Below are positions 1 through 8,914 of a stretch of 47,660 nt of DNA, in pieces. Where the stretch lies: NCBI GenBank assembly GCA_017620055.1, contig JAFZRD010000029.1:1-47660 (forward strand), in the 5' to 3' direction. Numbering within the stretch: the stretch's first letter is position 1; each line of letters opens with the position of its first letter. Source of the stretch: Lachnospiraceae bacterium (GTDB lineage: Bacteria; Bacillota_A; Clostridia; Lachnospirales; Lachnospiraceae). A model generated the notes under the pieces. That model was not told where the DNA came from. It did not search any database and saw nothing but the letters and a program-made list of their open reading frames with translations. Position numbers and translations under genes: made by a program.

Positions 1-240
1 AGTGAGTAGCCCCAGGTCCAGAAGGATGACCCCGTTATACAGGGATGATCTCCCTCCCACCATGTAGCGTGCCATGGTCACGTAATATATGATCGTTCTG
101 ATCCCCGCTGCGGTAAAGTATACGGCAAATATGAATATGATGAATTCATATCCTTCCTTCGGAAAGCATATCATCACATACGCGAGAAAGATCATTATGA
201 GTCCGAAGACTATCTCTTTTACTCTCTGAAGTTTTGTCAT
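1..240 (-). CDS. membrane protein, HdeD/DUF308-like, truncated by window edge
   Basis: This is the first 80 codons of a gene whose 3' end lies outside the window. The frame is open from the ATG at 240 to base 1. The protein begins MTKLQRVKEIVFGL and continues with hydrophobic stretches at about residues 10-25 and 32-50, then a polar turn rich in Arg, Gly and Ser, then another hydrophobic run. Short alternating transmembrane helices of this kind recall the HdeD/DUF308 family, but the fragment is too short to be sure. Its start overlaps the stop of the upstream gene by four bases (ATGA), so the two are probably translationally coupled. Confidence 0.6.
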   Translation of the reverse strand, partial: MTKLQRVKEIVFGLIMIFLAYVMICFPKEGYEFIIFIFAVYFTAAGIRTIIYYVTMARYMVGGRSSLYNGVILLDLGLLT

Positions 241-1343
241 CTTTGAAGCGCCTCTACGAATCCGGCCAGTTTATTCCCCGATGCGAATATCTCGTGGCTC
301 ACCATTCCCTTATGTGCCATGGCGCCTTTTACAAACTTTCCGATAAATGTTTCGTTCTTTTTATCCGAAGGGGCATTTACATACTCAGCCTGGTATCTGT
401 CAATATCAAACTCCTCAACGGTCTTTCCCGATAGTTCCTCTCCGAACGCTTTCCAGTCATCCGAAGCCTTGAGCTGACGTTTTTCGATGATCGCCCTTAT
501 CCTGTCTGTATACGGTGCGACTGATCCGGTATCGTATCTGTCCGTCTCAAACTTATCAATGTCACCTCTTATGTATTTCATCGCATATATGAGCTGACAG
601 AACGCATTCATATAATCCGAAGGATTATCCTTGATCATGACCCTGTATTCGTTCCATGCGGGAAGATACGAATATCTTATGAACGAATAATCGGGAAGAT
701 GTCCCGCACGCCCGTGTCCGAGATTCATTATCGTGTTCTCGTCCCTCTGGAACAGGCTGTTTGTATATAAGGCTTTTTCCGGCTCGTCAGGCGCAGACGG
801 ATTATGCCTGAACTTTATCTTCCGCTCGGTTTCGTTACCGTCCTCACCGGTCACAAGTTCGTAAAAATCATCCGATGTGTTGTTTATAACAAGCGACGGG
901 GTTCCGGCAAAATACGCGTGTGCCCATGTATCGGCCACAACATGCATTGCGATACCGACGCTCTGCAGCGATGCACCTTTGGCAAGCACCACCGTCTTTG
1001 CCACAAGTTCTCCGTTCGGCCCGCAGATCAGGCGGTACTTGTTCATATACCTCTTCGGATGACGTTTATCGAGGGTCGCGTGCAGATCGCGTGGAAGGAA
1101 ATGGAAAGAGGACCATATCCTCGTTATTTCCTGCAAACCCGCGATGTCCGTCCTCGCATCCATCATCTCAAGCTGGAGCATAGTAGTAGCGGCACCGGTC
1201 GGAGCCTTGATCTTAGCCAGAAGCGTTTGGGAGCAAAGATCGACAAACTGGGCCGAATAGCATATATCCATGCTCTCCTCGTGCGAATATCCGGACAGAA
1301 CAGCCGCACAGTATGTCGCATAATAGTGAAAATCATCCTGCAT
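237..1343 (-). CDS. DUF6765-like uncharacterised protein
   Basis: A 368-residue soluble protein with no signal peptide or membrane segment. It begins MQDDFHYYATYCAAVLSGYS and matches my memory of the family called DUF6765, whose function is unknown. Notable conserved-looking residues are the N-terminal HYY, the SAQFVD stretch, HFLPRDLHA near residue 80 and MHVVADTWAHAYFAG near residue 135. The spacing of His and Asp in the last motif resembles metal ligands of zinc-dependent phospholipase C or HD-type hydrolases, which is inference only. It follows a 167-residue membrane protein by seven bases and is coupled to the truncated membrane gene downstream, so the three form a small operon beyond the terminator at 1876-1900. 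Confidence 0.65.
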   Translation of the reverse strand: MQDDFHYYATYCAAVLSGYSHEESMDICYSAQFVDLCSQTLLAKIKAPTGAATTMLQLEMMDARTDIAGLQEITRIWSSFHFLPRDLHATLDKRHPKRYMNKYRLICGPNGELVAKTVVLAKGASLQSVGIAMHVVADTWAHAYFAGTPSLVINNTSDDFYELVTGEDGNETERKIKFRHNPSAPDEPEKALYTNSLFQRDENTIMNLGHGRAGHLPDYSFIRYSYLPAWNEYRVMIKDNPSDYMNAFCQLIYAMKYIRGDIDKFETDRYDTGSVAPYTDRIRAIIEKRQLKASDDWKAFGEELSGKTVEEFDIDRYQAEYVNAPSDKKNETFIGKFVKGAMAHKGMVSHEIFASGNKLAGFVEALQR

Positions 1344-1350
1344 AGACCGT

Positions 1351-1854
1351 CTACCCTTCTACCTCTTTCCGGAGCCGTTTCAACATATGAGCCGAGTATA
1401 TCATGTCGATGAAAATAAACACTTCCGTCATGTCGACTATGATCGAAGCAACTGTTGAAGAATAAGTCTGAACACTCTTGTCAGAAAAATACAGTGGAAT
1501 ATCAATTATCATAACGACAGAGATGATGGCGCCCCAGACAAGAAATCCTCTCCTGTGCCTTGTTCCTTTGCCGTATCCGATCGCAGCCCTTCCTATATGC
1601 AAATGGATATAGAGAACGATCAGTCCCATTATCGCGACAGTAATGACACTGATGACAATGACCGCCTCTCTACTGAGTCCAATCGTCCCCGTATTATCGA
1701 GCAGTTTTTTCATGAGTTCGTGCTGCATCGTCATCATCATGAAGATCTTGACAACAGCCCAGAAACCGAACAGGATATATCCCCGTCCGGCGTTCACCAG
1801 ATTACTGCTGTATCGCCGTATTCCAACGTTGCTCAGTGAATTGATATCTGACAT
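1351..1854 (-). CDS. hypothetical four-helix membrane protein
   Basis: A 167-residue protein that I do not recognise. It shows four hydrophobic segments at about residues 25-43, 65-86, 104-122 and 132-153, joined by short loops. The loop between helices two and three is basic (GKGTRHRRG), and the tail ends in charged residues. The start is an ATG at 1854 with an AAAGGG ribosome binding site about eight bases upstream. It is the first gene after the probable terminator at 1876-1900, so it either has its own weak promoter or is reached by read-through from the signalling operon. No enzymatic motif is visible. Confidence 0.7.
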   Translation of the reverse strand: MSDINSLSNVGIRRYSSNLVNAGRGYILFGFWAVVKIFMMMTMQHELMKKLLDNTGTIGLSREAVIVISVITVAIMGLIVLYIHLHIGRAAIGYGKGTRHRRGFLVWGAIISVVMIIDIPLYFSDKSVQTYSSTVASIIVDMTEVFIFIDMIYSAHMLKRLRKEVEG

Positions 1855-1875
1855 TTAAGTCCCTTTTTGACATCA

Positions 1876-1900
1876 AAAGACTGCCCCGCGGACAGCCTTT
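1876..1900 (-). terminator. probable intrinsic terminator of the signalling operon
   Basis: Read on the minus strand, 18 bases past the stop of the receiver gene, an 11-base-pair stem (arms 1890-1900 and 1876-1886, two G-U pairs) encloses a three-base loop at 1887-1889. The 3' arm ends in UUU and is followed by one more U before GAUG, so the U-tract is short and termination may be partial. Confidence 0.55.
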
Positions 1901-1917
1901 CGGTGATGATCTATACG

Positions 1918-2703
1918 TTATTTCTTTAATATTCCGTTGATGTATTCCAAAAGATCGGCTTTACCCGTGGTCTTTAAAAGGTATCCGTCAGGCTTCAGTT
2001 CCATGACGCGGGCAACCGCTTCCCTTGTACTGTTTCCCGTAAGGAAAACCACCGGGATATCCGCGGTGACGCTGTCCTGTTTTAGCATCTGAAGTACCTG
2101 TGGCCCGTCAACGACAGGCATCTCATAATCAAGAAGGATAAGATCGACCTTCTGGTCTTTTGGCACCTTAAGAAGAAAAGATATGGCCTGCATACCGGCT
2201 GTGACTATATCAACCTTGTACCGGTCCTTGGTCCACTCCCTTACTATCTTGGCATATGACGGATCATCATCAACGATGAGTATCCTTCCCTTTTTGTCGG
2301 ATACCTCTTGACGATTGATCTCCTTTATAACCGTTTCCTCAAGAACATCCATATCTACCGGGCGTCCCATCCACGGATAAGTCTTCACCTCAGGTATCTC
2401 CCTTAACAGATCGAATCTGTATTTGTCCTCTCCGATCAGGACCGTTTTCTGTCTTCTCTCCTTTATGATCTCAATGACATTCTGAAAAGCCTTCAGTTTC
2501 GCTTTATCTTCTATGATATCTGCCGGCAGATAGAACATCATCAGAGTAACACGTCCTCCGAGACGTTGCGCCTCATCCTCGAGATCTTCGTACAGAGTAG
2601 TCACCCTGTACCTCATTTCTTCGAGCTTACGCTCTATCCCCTTTATTACCACGCTTTGTTGGAACATCATGATAATAATCTCTCTGCTTTCATTAGCGTC
2701 CAT
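1918..2703 (-). CDS. two-domain response regulator (degenerate receiver + receiver)
   Basis: A 261-residue protein. Residues about 138-261 form an ordinary receiver domain: acidic pocket in ILIVDDDPS, phosphoacceptor Asp192 in LILLDYEMP, the Thr in VFLTGN and the Lys in GYLLKTT. Residues 1-125 are unlike known output domains, but alternate predicted strands and helices (VTLMMFYLPADII, KTVLIGEDK) in a way that suggests a second, degenerate receiver without the acidic pocket. There is no DNA-binding or enzymatic output, so it probably acts as a phosphate shuttle or by protein contact. It is the last gene before the terminator and follows the AGCS symporter by 49 bases, with a GGAGG site ten bases before the ATG. 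The Hpt domains encoded upstream are plausible phosphodonors. Confidence 0.85.
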   Translation of the reverse strand: MDANESREIIIMMFQQSVVIKGIERKLEEMRYRVTTLYEDLEDEAQRLGGRVTLMMFYLPADIIEDKAKLKAFQNVIEIIKERRQKTVLIGEDKYRFDLLREIPEVKTYPWMGRPVDMDVLEETVIKEINRQEVSDKKGRILIVDDDPSYAKIVREWTKDRYKVDIVTAGMQAISFLLKVPKDQKVDLILLDYEMPVVDGPQVLQMLKQDSVTADIPVVFLTGNSTREAVARVMELKPDGYLLKTTGKADLLEYINGILKK

Positions 2704-2752
2704 TAGATCAATCCTCCGGAATACAATGATTTATTGATCGATAAATATATTT

Positions 2753-4276
2753 TTAACTGATACCTTTGGCGATAGCAGCCTCGGCATCAGCCTGAATATC
2801 ACGGTTGTAGGATAATATCGGCTCAACATCCCTGCCCTTTATCCTACGGTCAACATAGTTTTGTGTCAACAGTATTATAAGCGGAATCTGAACTATGATA
2901 CCGATCAGATTCGGGATCATCATCAGTCCGTTGAAAGTGTCGGAAATATCCCACGCGAGACTGGACTCCATTATCGCGCCCAGTACTATGAGCCCTATGA
3001 AGATGATCCTGTAGACTCTCGCAAAGGTGACACCGAGAAGATACTCCGTTACTTTGGCTCCGTAATACGACCATCCCATAACGGTCGTGAAAGCGAACAG
3101 AGTTAAGGCCAGTACTACAAACCACTCTCCCGGACGGCCCAGTGTGGATCCGAATGCTTTGGCAACAAGAGTCGAATCATTGACACCTTCTTTTACGAGA
3201 CCCGTTTCAAGGTCGATCGCTCCCGAGTTGAGTACAACGATCGCTGTCATCGTACATATCACTATAGTATCGAGAAATACTTCCGCGATCCCCCACATTC
3301 CCTGTCGTACCGGTTCTCTGACACAACTGTTGCTGTGAACCATGACCGATGATCCGAGTCCGGCTTCGTTTGAGAACACCCCACGTTTACATCCGTTCTT
3401 GATAGTATTAAACGCCAGCTGAACCGCCGTCCCGGCCACCCCGCCCTTAACCGCGTCGGTACCGAGCGCAAACCTGAATATCGAAGAAAATACATCCGGA
3501 ATGTTCGTGATATGAAGCAGTATCATAACAAGACATCCGAGAATATATGCTATCGACATGAACGGGATCAGCTTTTCCGAAACCGCCGCAAGGCGCCTGA
3601 ACCCCCCGAGAATGATAACCGCCGCCGTGATCATCAGAACGAAACCTATGATCCAGTTTGCTTTCGGAACTCCCATGATCAGATCATGATCCATTCCCGA
3701 CAGGAACGTTGACTGGAAATTGATCGTTATCTTGTTGATCTGCCCCATATTCCCGATACCGAATGACGCCAGGACCGTAAAAATACAGAACAGGACACCA
3801 AGGATCTTCCCAAGTCTCTTGCAGTTTTTGATTGAACCGAGCCCGTCCTCGAGGTAATACATCGGGCCGCCGGACCAGGCTCCTTCCGAGTTGCGTCGCC
3901 TGTAATACAGCCCCAGAACATTTTCGGAATATTTTACCATCATTCCGAAAAAAGCAGCCACCCACATCCATAACACGGCGCCGGGCCCTCCGACGCATAT
4001 TGCGGTCGAAACACCGGCTATATTGCCGGTTCCTATCGTTGCACACAGCGCGGTGCAGAATGCCCTGAACTGCGAAAGAGCGCCGGCATCATTGATTATA
4101 CGGCCTTCGCTTTTTGCTATACCGAACGTCCTGCTCCACCAGTGTCTGATATGGGTGAGCTGAAAAAAACGTGTTACGACGGTACATATTATCCCCGTTC
4201 CGAGGAGAAGTACAAGGCCGAACGTTCCCCATGCGAAAGAGTTGACCGCATCATTGATCCTGATAACCGATTCCAT
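2753..4276 (-). CDS. sodium:alanine symporter (AGCS family)
   Basis: A 507-residue integral membrane transporter of the alanine or glycine:cation symporter family, which imports small neutral amino acids with sodium. About ten hydrophobic helices are visible. Family landmarks include GAVLWMWVAAFFGMMVKYSE near residue 100, GGPMYYLEDGLG near 135, NEAGLGSSVMVHS near 300, and TTVMGWSYYG near 395. Length is typical for the family. It sits between the 322-residue possibly FIST-like gene (one base between stop and start) and the stand-alone receiver, inside an operon of sensor kinases. This suggests that uptake of an amino acid is tied to sensing by the kinases and the solute-binding lipoprotein, which is inference. 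Substrate specificity cannot be read from the sequence. Confidence 0.93.
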   Translation of the reverse strand: MESVIRINDAVNSFAWGTFGLVLLLGTGIICTVVTRFFQLTHIRHWWSRTFGIAKSEGRIINDAGALSQFRAFCTALCATIGTGNIAGVSTAICVGGPGAVLWMWVAAFFGMMVKYSENVLGLYYRRRNSEGAWSGGPMYYLEDGLGSIKNCKRLGKILGVLFCIFTVLASFGIGNMGQINKITINFQSTFLSGMDHDLIMGVPKANWIIGFVLMITAAVIILGGFRRLAAVSEKLIPFMSIAYILGCLVMILLHITNIPDVFSSIFRFALGTDAVKGGVAGTAVQLAFNTIKNGCKRGVFSNEAGLGSSVMVHSNSCVREPVRQGMWGIAEVFLDTIVICTMTAIVVLNSGAIDLETGLVKEGVNDSTLVAKAFGSTLGRPGEWFVVLALTLFAFTTVMGWSYYGAKVTEYLLGVTFARVYRIIFIGLIVLGAIMESSLAWDISDTFNGLMMIPNLIGIIVQIPLIILLTQNYVDRRIKGRDVEPILSYNRDIQADAEAAIAKGIS

Positions 4277-4277
4277 A

Positions 4278-5246
4278 TCACAGTCCCATTATCTCGCAAT
4301 ATACGAGTGTCTGATTCATCAGTTGATATGCTATCTCTCCGAAAGTAACGGGGCCGGTATACGGAGGTATTTTTCTCCCTGCCAGATCCCCGTGCATGAA
4401 GTTCAGAATACAGTTGCACGAAAGTACAGGTGCGTGAGCCCCGGCGCTGTTGATGCTTTCGACGAACCGGCCGGCATAATCATCGACATATGTCGCAAAT
4501 CTGTAATCCACATTTTTAAATACCGGAGCGTAGAATTCCACGATCCCATCCTTTACGCCCTTTACCGATGTGTTAATATATGAGCCGTTGTAATCAGCCA
4601 CGAGGGGCATCCTTGTATCTATATGCTTCTTGTCGATATACTCGGCGAAATTGACTTCCTGTCCGTTAACGGTACACTTTGTCACCGACAGATCATTGTC
4701 GAAGAAACGTATGACCGGATCGGTCTTGTCATCCCCGAAAATGTTGATCATGTTTATCATGGCGCTCTTCCCCTCAGGGAGTCTTATATACATAACAACG
4801 GCCCTGTCGGTATATGCTTCTCCCACTGTTCCGTCATAGACTTTTGCAAGGCCTCCCGTCTCGAGGTCGAATCCCGATATCCATCCTATGGTCGGATGCA
4901 TGAGTAGTTCTTCAACTTCCGGCGCTTCCTTTGCATATTTGATCGCGACCTGAGAGCTGTACGGCATGATGATCATGGTCAGACCGTTATCGTAGCATTC
5001 CTCGACGATCTGGAACACATTATACTTTCCGTAACTTGCAACGCTTATCTCCTCCGCGTAATCGATCTCGGTCACAAAGAGTCTGTCTTTAGTGACCAAA
5101 CCGCCTTCTTCACTGATGATATAAGGAGTCGTTCCTCCTATCCATCTGCCTTTGGGTAGTTTGGAGAGCATCGTCTCATCCGCGGCGATGTGCATTATCT
5201 TCCCTTCGTTTATCAGCTCAATCGTTTCTTCCAGCGTTTTTAACAT
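4278..5246 (-). CDS. uncharacterised protein, possibly FIST-C-like
   Basis: A 322-residue soluble protein without signal peptide or membrane helices. The N-terminal half carries KGRWIGGTTPYI near residue 33. The C-terminal quarter has a conserved-looking block (SCNCILNFMHGDL, then TGPVTFGEIAYQLMNQTLVY) reminiscent of the end of FIST_C sensory domains, which bind small ligands, possibly amino acids, and partner with kinases and cyclases. I make this link weakly, from pattern only. It is preceded by a GGAGGTGG ribosome binding site and sits in the kinase operon between a 72-residue protein and an AGCS amino-acid symporter, a context consistent with a ligand sensor. Function is otherwise unknown. 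Confidence 0.7.
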   Translation of the reverse strand: MLKTLEETIELINEGKIMHIAADETMLSKLPKGRWIGGTTPYIISEEGGLVTKDRLFVTEIDYAEEISVASYGKYNVFQIVEECYDNGLTMIIMPYSSQVAIKYAKEAPEVEELLMHPTIGWISGFDLETGGLAKVYDGTVGEAYTDRAVVMYIRLPEGKSAMINMINIFGDDKTDPVIRFFDNDLSVTKCTVNGQEVNFAEYIDKKHIDTRMPLVADYNGSYINTSVKGVKDGIVEFYAPVFKNVDYRFATYVDDYAGRFVESINSAGAHAPVLSCNCILNFMHGDLAGRKIPPYTGPVTFGEIAYQLMNQTLVYCEIMGL

Positions 5247-5276
5247 TGTTCCACCTCCGTTATACGATCATCCTTG

Positions 5277-5495
5277 TCACAGAGCCGCTATGTTGGCAAG
5301 GTCAACCTTGGCAACTATAGGGTATTTTGCCAGAAATTCATCCATCTCCTTCATGCACGGATCCATGTTTTGAGGATCCGCCTGAAGTTTCTTCTGCAGT
5401 TTTGAGATCAGCATATTAAACGCAAGATTCGTAGATGTATACCTGAGCTCACCTTTTAGTATCTTCATGACTTTTTCACGAACAGCTGCATCCAT
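5277..5495 (-). CDS. small hypothetical protein
   Basis: A 72-residue, probably all-helical protein with the sequence pattern of a short two- or three-helix bundle (MDAAVREKVMKILKGELR at the start, a Lys/Gln-rich central helix, DEFLAKYPIVAKVDL near the end). It has no membrane segment and no recognised domain. A clear AAAAGGAGAA ribosome binding site precedes the ATG at 5495, and it is tightly packed between the DegV-containing kinase (14 bases upstream) and the 322-residue gene (30 bases downstream), so it is very probably real. A small partner of one of its neighbours is possible, but no function can be assigned. Confidence 0.7.
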   Translation of the reverse strand: MDAAVREKVMKILKGELRYTSTNLAFNMLISKLQKKLQADPQNMDPCMKEMDEFLAKYPIVAKVDLANIAAL

Positions 5496-5509
5496 CAGTT
5501 ATTCTCCTT

Positions 5510-8500
5510 TTAGCCTATCCTGTTTCCGATCGCTTCGAGTATTCCGTCGTAATCGAGATCCGAAACCTTTTTCCTTACTGTATCAAATCTTTCTTTTTCG
5601 CTTTCCGGGACAGAGTACTCCCCGACCTCTTCCATTATCTCCTCGATCCTGTCGCAGTCCATGGCTTCCGCCGCTTCGCGCAATGCCTCATATATGTCAT
5701 TCATGAGAAGATCGTCAATGACCGACCTTTCGGGTTTATCGGCAGGATTATCAGCAGGTCTGTCGCCAAAGAGCGGAGCGAGCAACTCCATGTACTTCAG
5801 ATAATCCTCCATCACCTGTCCGTGTTTTTCCCTTATATGACCGATATCCCCTTTCTTGCCCGCAGTTTCAAGGAGCTCTGCACAATTACCGAGATCAAGA
5901 GCTCCGACGAGCCTTGCCGAACTCTTCAGTGCATGTATCTTGATCGTATAATTCTCCCAGTCTTCGGACGAATAGCACGCCTCCAGCTCATCATACCTGT
6001 CGGGAATGGATTCCCAGAAAATCCTCAGCACGGACTCAAAAGCCTCCCGGGATCCGCTGTTTTTTAGAGCAGCATCAAGATCTATCCCCGCGATTTTCTT
6101 ATAAGGATCGTCGTCGCCATGATCAGTTTCCGAAACCGGTGCAACAACATCATACCTCTCATCCGTTTCCCCGGCTTCGGGCATCGTTGCGGATTCATTC
6201 ATATCATCGAGGAACGAGCCGATGTTATAAGACTTGTTGGATTTGAGGAAGTACAGTATCCCGAACGTTCCGGGTCCGCAGTTTGACGATATCGAAGCGG
6301 ATGCCTGTTGGAATATCACATGTTCAAAGTAGGCAACCTTTTTGATCTCTTCTCCGATCCAGTTGAGCATGTCAGTCGGAACATCAACGTATGTAACAAA
6401 TACCACATCGGAATCGGGGATCGTGTCCGCGGGAATGCATCTGCTGATATATCTGCTGTACGCCCTTTTGGTCCTCCCGAACCATACACCTCCGACGGCG
6501 GGTTTGTCGTTCCTGATCTTTATGGACGGATGAAGATTGACCGCCTCCGCTATCCTGTTGAGATTGCGGCTCAGATGTCCCTTTCTTGTCATATACTCGG
6601 TCGTATCTATGATAAAGCTGCACTTGAGCCGGTGTTTCATAACCTCAAGCTCCGATACGATATCTTCCGCTTCCATACCCTGCTGGACAAGCTTGCATGC
6701 GATCAGAACGAGAATGCCCGTAGCGCTTGACAGGCATTCCGAATTGACTACGGAAACATTGTCAAATGCTCTCGCCGCTTCGGTGGCTCTCTCATAATCC
6801 TTACTCATACTTGAAGTAATGGAGATATGGATCAGATGATGTGCCTTCTTGAGGTTCTCGGCAAAGAATTCCGTATAAGCGGCTTCGTCCTGTGCATATG
6901 ATACCGCCTCGCCACCGGAGGTTACATGTCTGATCAGTTCATATGCATCCATATGAACACCGTCTTTGAACACTCCCTCTTCCGTTTTGATCAGCGACGG
7001 TATTATCGGGATATTGAGTTTCCTGATGAGTGAGTCGGGAAGATCGCACATGCTGGGTGCGGTGATGATAACCGGAAGCTTCTCAGCATATCTGTCGGAT
7101 GTATGAATATCCCCGTCATTACCCATCATCATTTTTCTCAGGATTATCTTGTCGCCGGAGATGTGCCTGATCAGCATATCCTCCATAGTCTCGCCCGAAA
7201 CCGGTTTGACGAGATATCCGTCGAATCCGGCCAGATTATACAGTTCCCTGTTTTCGCTTCCGGCGTTTGCCGTCAGTACGATCACCGGTGTGTTCCTGTT
7301 TAGTCCTCCGGCCTGGTTACGCATCTCTTTGAGACACTCTATCCCGTCCATACCGGGCATCAGATGATCCATGAAAATCGCATCATAATGAACATTCTGG
7401 CACATATCCAGGGCATCTCTCCCGTTTGTGGCCTTATCAATGCCCATATCCGTATCTTCAAGCAGTCTGCTCTCGACCTCAAGGTTCATCTCATTATCAT
7501 CAACTATGAGTATCCGGGCTTCAGGTGCAAGGAAACTGCTCTCATATGTACTTCTTCCGACAACATTCTGGTTGTGTATGTTCAGTTCACCTATACTGCT
7601 GCCGTCTGCGACTCCCTGTCTGATCTGCACCGTAAATGTAGACCCCTCACCGTAAACGCTGTTCACCGAGATCGTTCCGTTCATAAGTTCAACAAGCTGT
7701 TTAACGATACTGAGGCCGAGACCGGTTCCTTCGATATGTCTGTTCTTTCCTTCGTCCACTCTCTTGAACGCATCGAACAGATAAGGGAGGTCTTCCCTCC
7801 TGATCCCTATTCCGGTGTCGGAAACCGATATACATAGTTCAGCGGATCCCTCCTCGACATCATTGCATTCAATACGAAGTTCAACACTGCCTTTTGATGT
7901 ATACTTGACTGCATTGTTCAGAAGATTTATGATGATCTGCTTTATTCGTACCTCGTCTCCGTAAAAGGCCGTCGGAACTTTCGGATCCACATTCACCTCA
8001 AACGCAAGCCCCTTGTCATGTGCGCGAAGCCACATCATGTTCACGACCTCGGACAGCATATCGCCTATACGGTAATCTACCGGTACGATATCCATACTTC
8101 CGGCTTCGATCTTCGAAAAATCAAGTATGTCGTTGATCAGTGCCAGGAGCATCTTACCCGAGCCCTGAATACCCGATGCATCCTTAACGATATCATCCGT
8201 GGCATCCTGATCGCGCAGGATCAGTTCGTTGAGTCCGAGGATCGAATTGATCGGTGTACGTATCTCATGACTCATGCTTGAGAAGAAACGGTTCTGGGAA
8301 CGTGACAGTTCCTCGGCTCTTTGGGCCTCCTTCATTGCCCGTTCATTCTCCTGCCTGAACAGATATCCCTGTGACCATGTCATGACAAAGCATAGGACAC
8401 CTACAAGTAAGAGTGAGATGAACGTATCGACATAGAACATTTCCCTTGAATGATTGTAGACGGTCTCCGGGTAATAATAAGATATCAGATAGCATGCCAA

Positions 8501-8914
8501 AGTAAGGGCCGCAATGAGCATAAACATGATATTCCGCCATCTTCCCGAGAGGACCAGTCCGACATAGATAAAGGCGAATATAATCCAGATATACCCTCCT
8601 CCTTCTACGCCTCCTCCGAAAAAGAACAGACCCGGAAGGATAAGAGACACAAGGCCGATAACGATAATCCTGATGGCCAGTTTGAGTCTGTTATGCTTAA
8701 GGCTCACCAGCACGATGGTCGGAACCGCTATGAGCGTGGCACCGATCACTATCATCTCATTGGGATTCTCTTGTGTGATCATGTCCCCGACAAAGGCTAT
8801 GAACACGGATATCTCGGATATGAAAGTCAGTATCAGGAATACTCTTTCGACAAAATCCCTGTCCGGGTCTTTGATGGCCGCATATGCATTTTTAAATATC
8901 CTGATCAGATTCAT
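5510..8914 (-). CDS. hybrid histidine kinase with internal DegV domain and Hpt
   Basis: An 1134-residue membrane phosphorelay protein. Residues 25-185 hold about six transmembrane helices. A DHp domain follows with His216 in SHEIRTP, then a complete ATPase domain (N-box NLLNNAVKYT near 330, DTGIGI at 366-371, GTGLGLSI at 397-404). A receiver (467-582) has Asp516 in IFMDHLMP. Residues 613-895 form a full DegV-type fatty-acid-binding domain: IITAPSMCDLP, a HISITSSMS loop, VVNSECLSSATGILVLIACK, and a GPGTFGILYFLKS end. An Hpt domain (about 945-1050) carries His994 in KIHALKSSAR, and a 65-residue helical tail shared with two other kinases here ends the protein. DegV proteins are normally free-standing and bind acyl chains, so this relay may respond to a fatty acid or acyl phosphate. 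The ATG overlaps the upstream kinase gene by four bases. Confidence 0.93.
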   Translation of the reverse strand: MNLIRIFKNAYAAIKDPDRDFVERVFLILTFISEISVFIAFVGDMITQENPNEMIVIGATLIAVPTIVLVSLKHNRLKLAIRIIVIGLVSLILPGLFFFGGGVEGGGYIWIIFAFIYVGLVLSGRWRNIMFMLIAALTLACYLISYYYPETVYNHSREMFYVDTFISLLLVGVLCFVMTWSQGYLFRQENERAMKEAQRAEELSRSQNRFFSSMSHEIRTPINSILGLNELILRDQDATDDIVKDASGIQGSGKMLLALINDILDFSKIEAGSMDIVPVDYRIGDMLSEVVNMMWLRAHDKGLAFEVNVDPKVPTAFYGDEVRIKQIIINLLNNAVKYTSKGSVELRIECNDVEEGSAELCISVSDTGIGIRREDLPYLFDAFKRVDEGKNRHIEGTGLGLSIVKQLVELMNGTISVNSVYGEGSTFTVQIRQGVADGSSIGELNIHNQNVVGRSTYESSFLAPEARILIVDDNEMNLEVESRLLEDTDMGIDKATNGRDALDMCQNVHYDAIFMDHLMPGMDGIECLKEMRNQAGGLNRNTPVIVLTANAGSENRELYNLAGFDGYLVKPVSGETMEDMLIRHISGDKIILRKMMMGNDGDIHTSDRYAEKLPVIITAPSMCDLPDSLIRKLNIPIIPSLIKTEEGVFKDGVHMDAYELIRHVTSGGEAVSYAQDEAAYTEFFAENLKKAHHLIHISITSSMSKDYERATEAARAFDNVSVVNSECLSSATGILVLIACKLVQQGMEAEDIVSELEVMKHRLKCSFIIDTTEYMTRKGHLSRNLNRIAEAVNLHPSIKIRNDKPAVGGVWFGRTKRAYSRYISRCIPADTIPDSDVVFVTYVDVPTDMLNWIGEEIKKVAYFEHVIFQQASASISSNCGPGTFGILYFLKSNKSYNIGSFLDDMNESATMPEAGETDERYDVVAPVSETDHGDDDPYKKIAGIDLDAALKNSGSREAFESVLRIFWESIPDRYDELEACYSSEDWENYTIKIHALKSSARLVGALDLGNCAELLETAGKKGDIGHIREKHGQVMEDYLKYMELLAPLFGDRPADNPADKPERSVIDDLLMNDIYEALREAAEAMDCDRIEEIMEEVGEYSVPESEKERFDTVRKKVSDLDYDGILEAIGNRIG

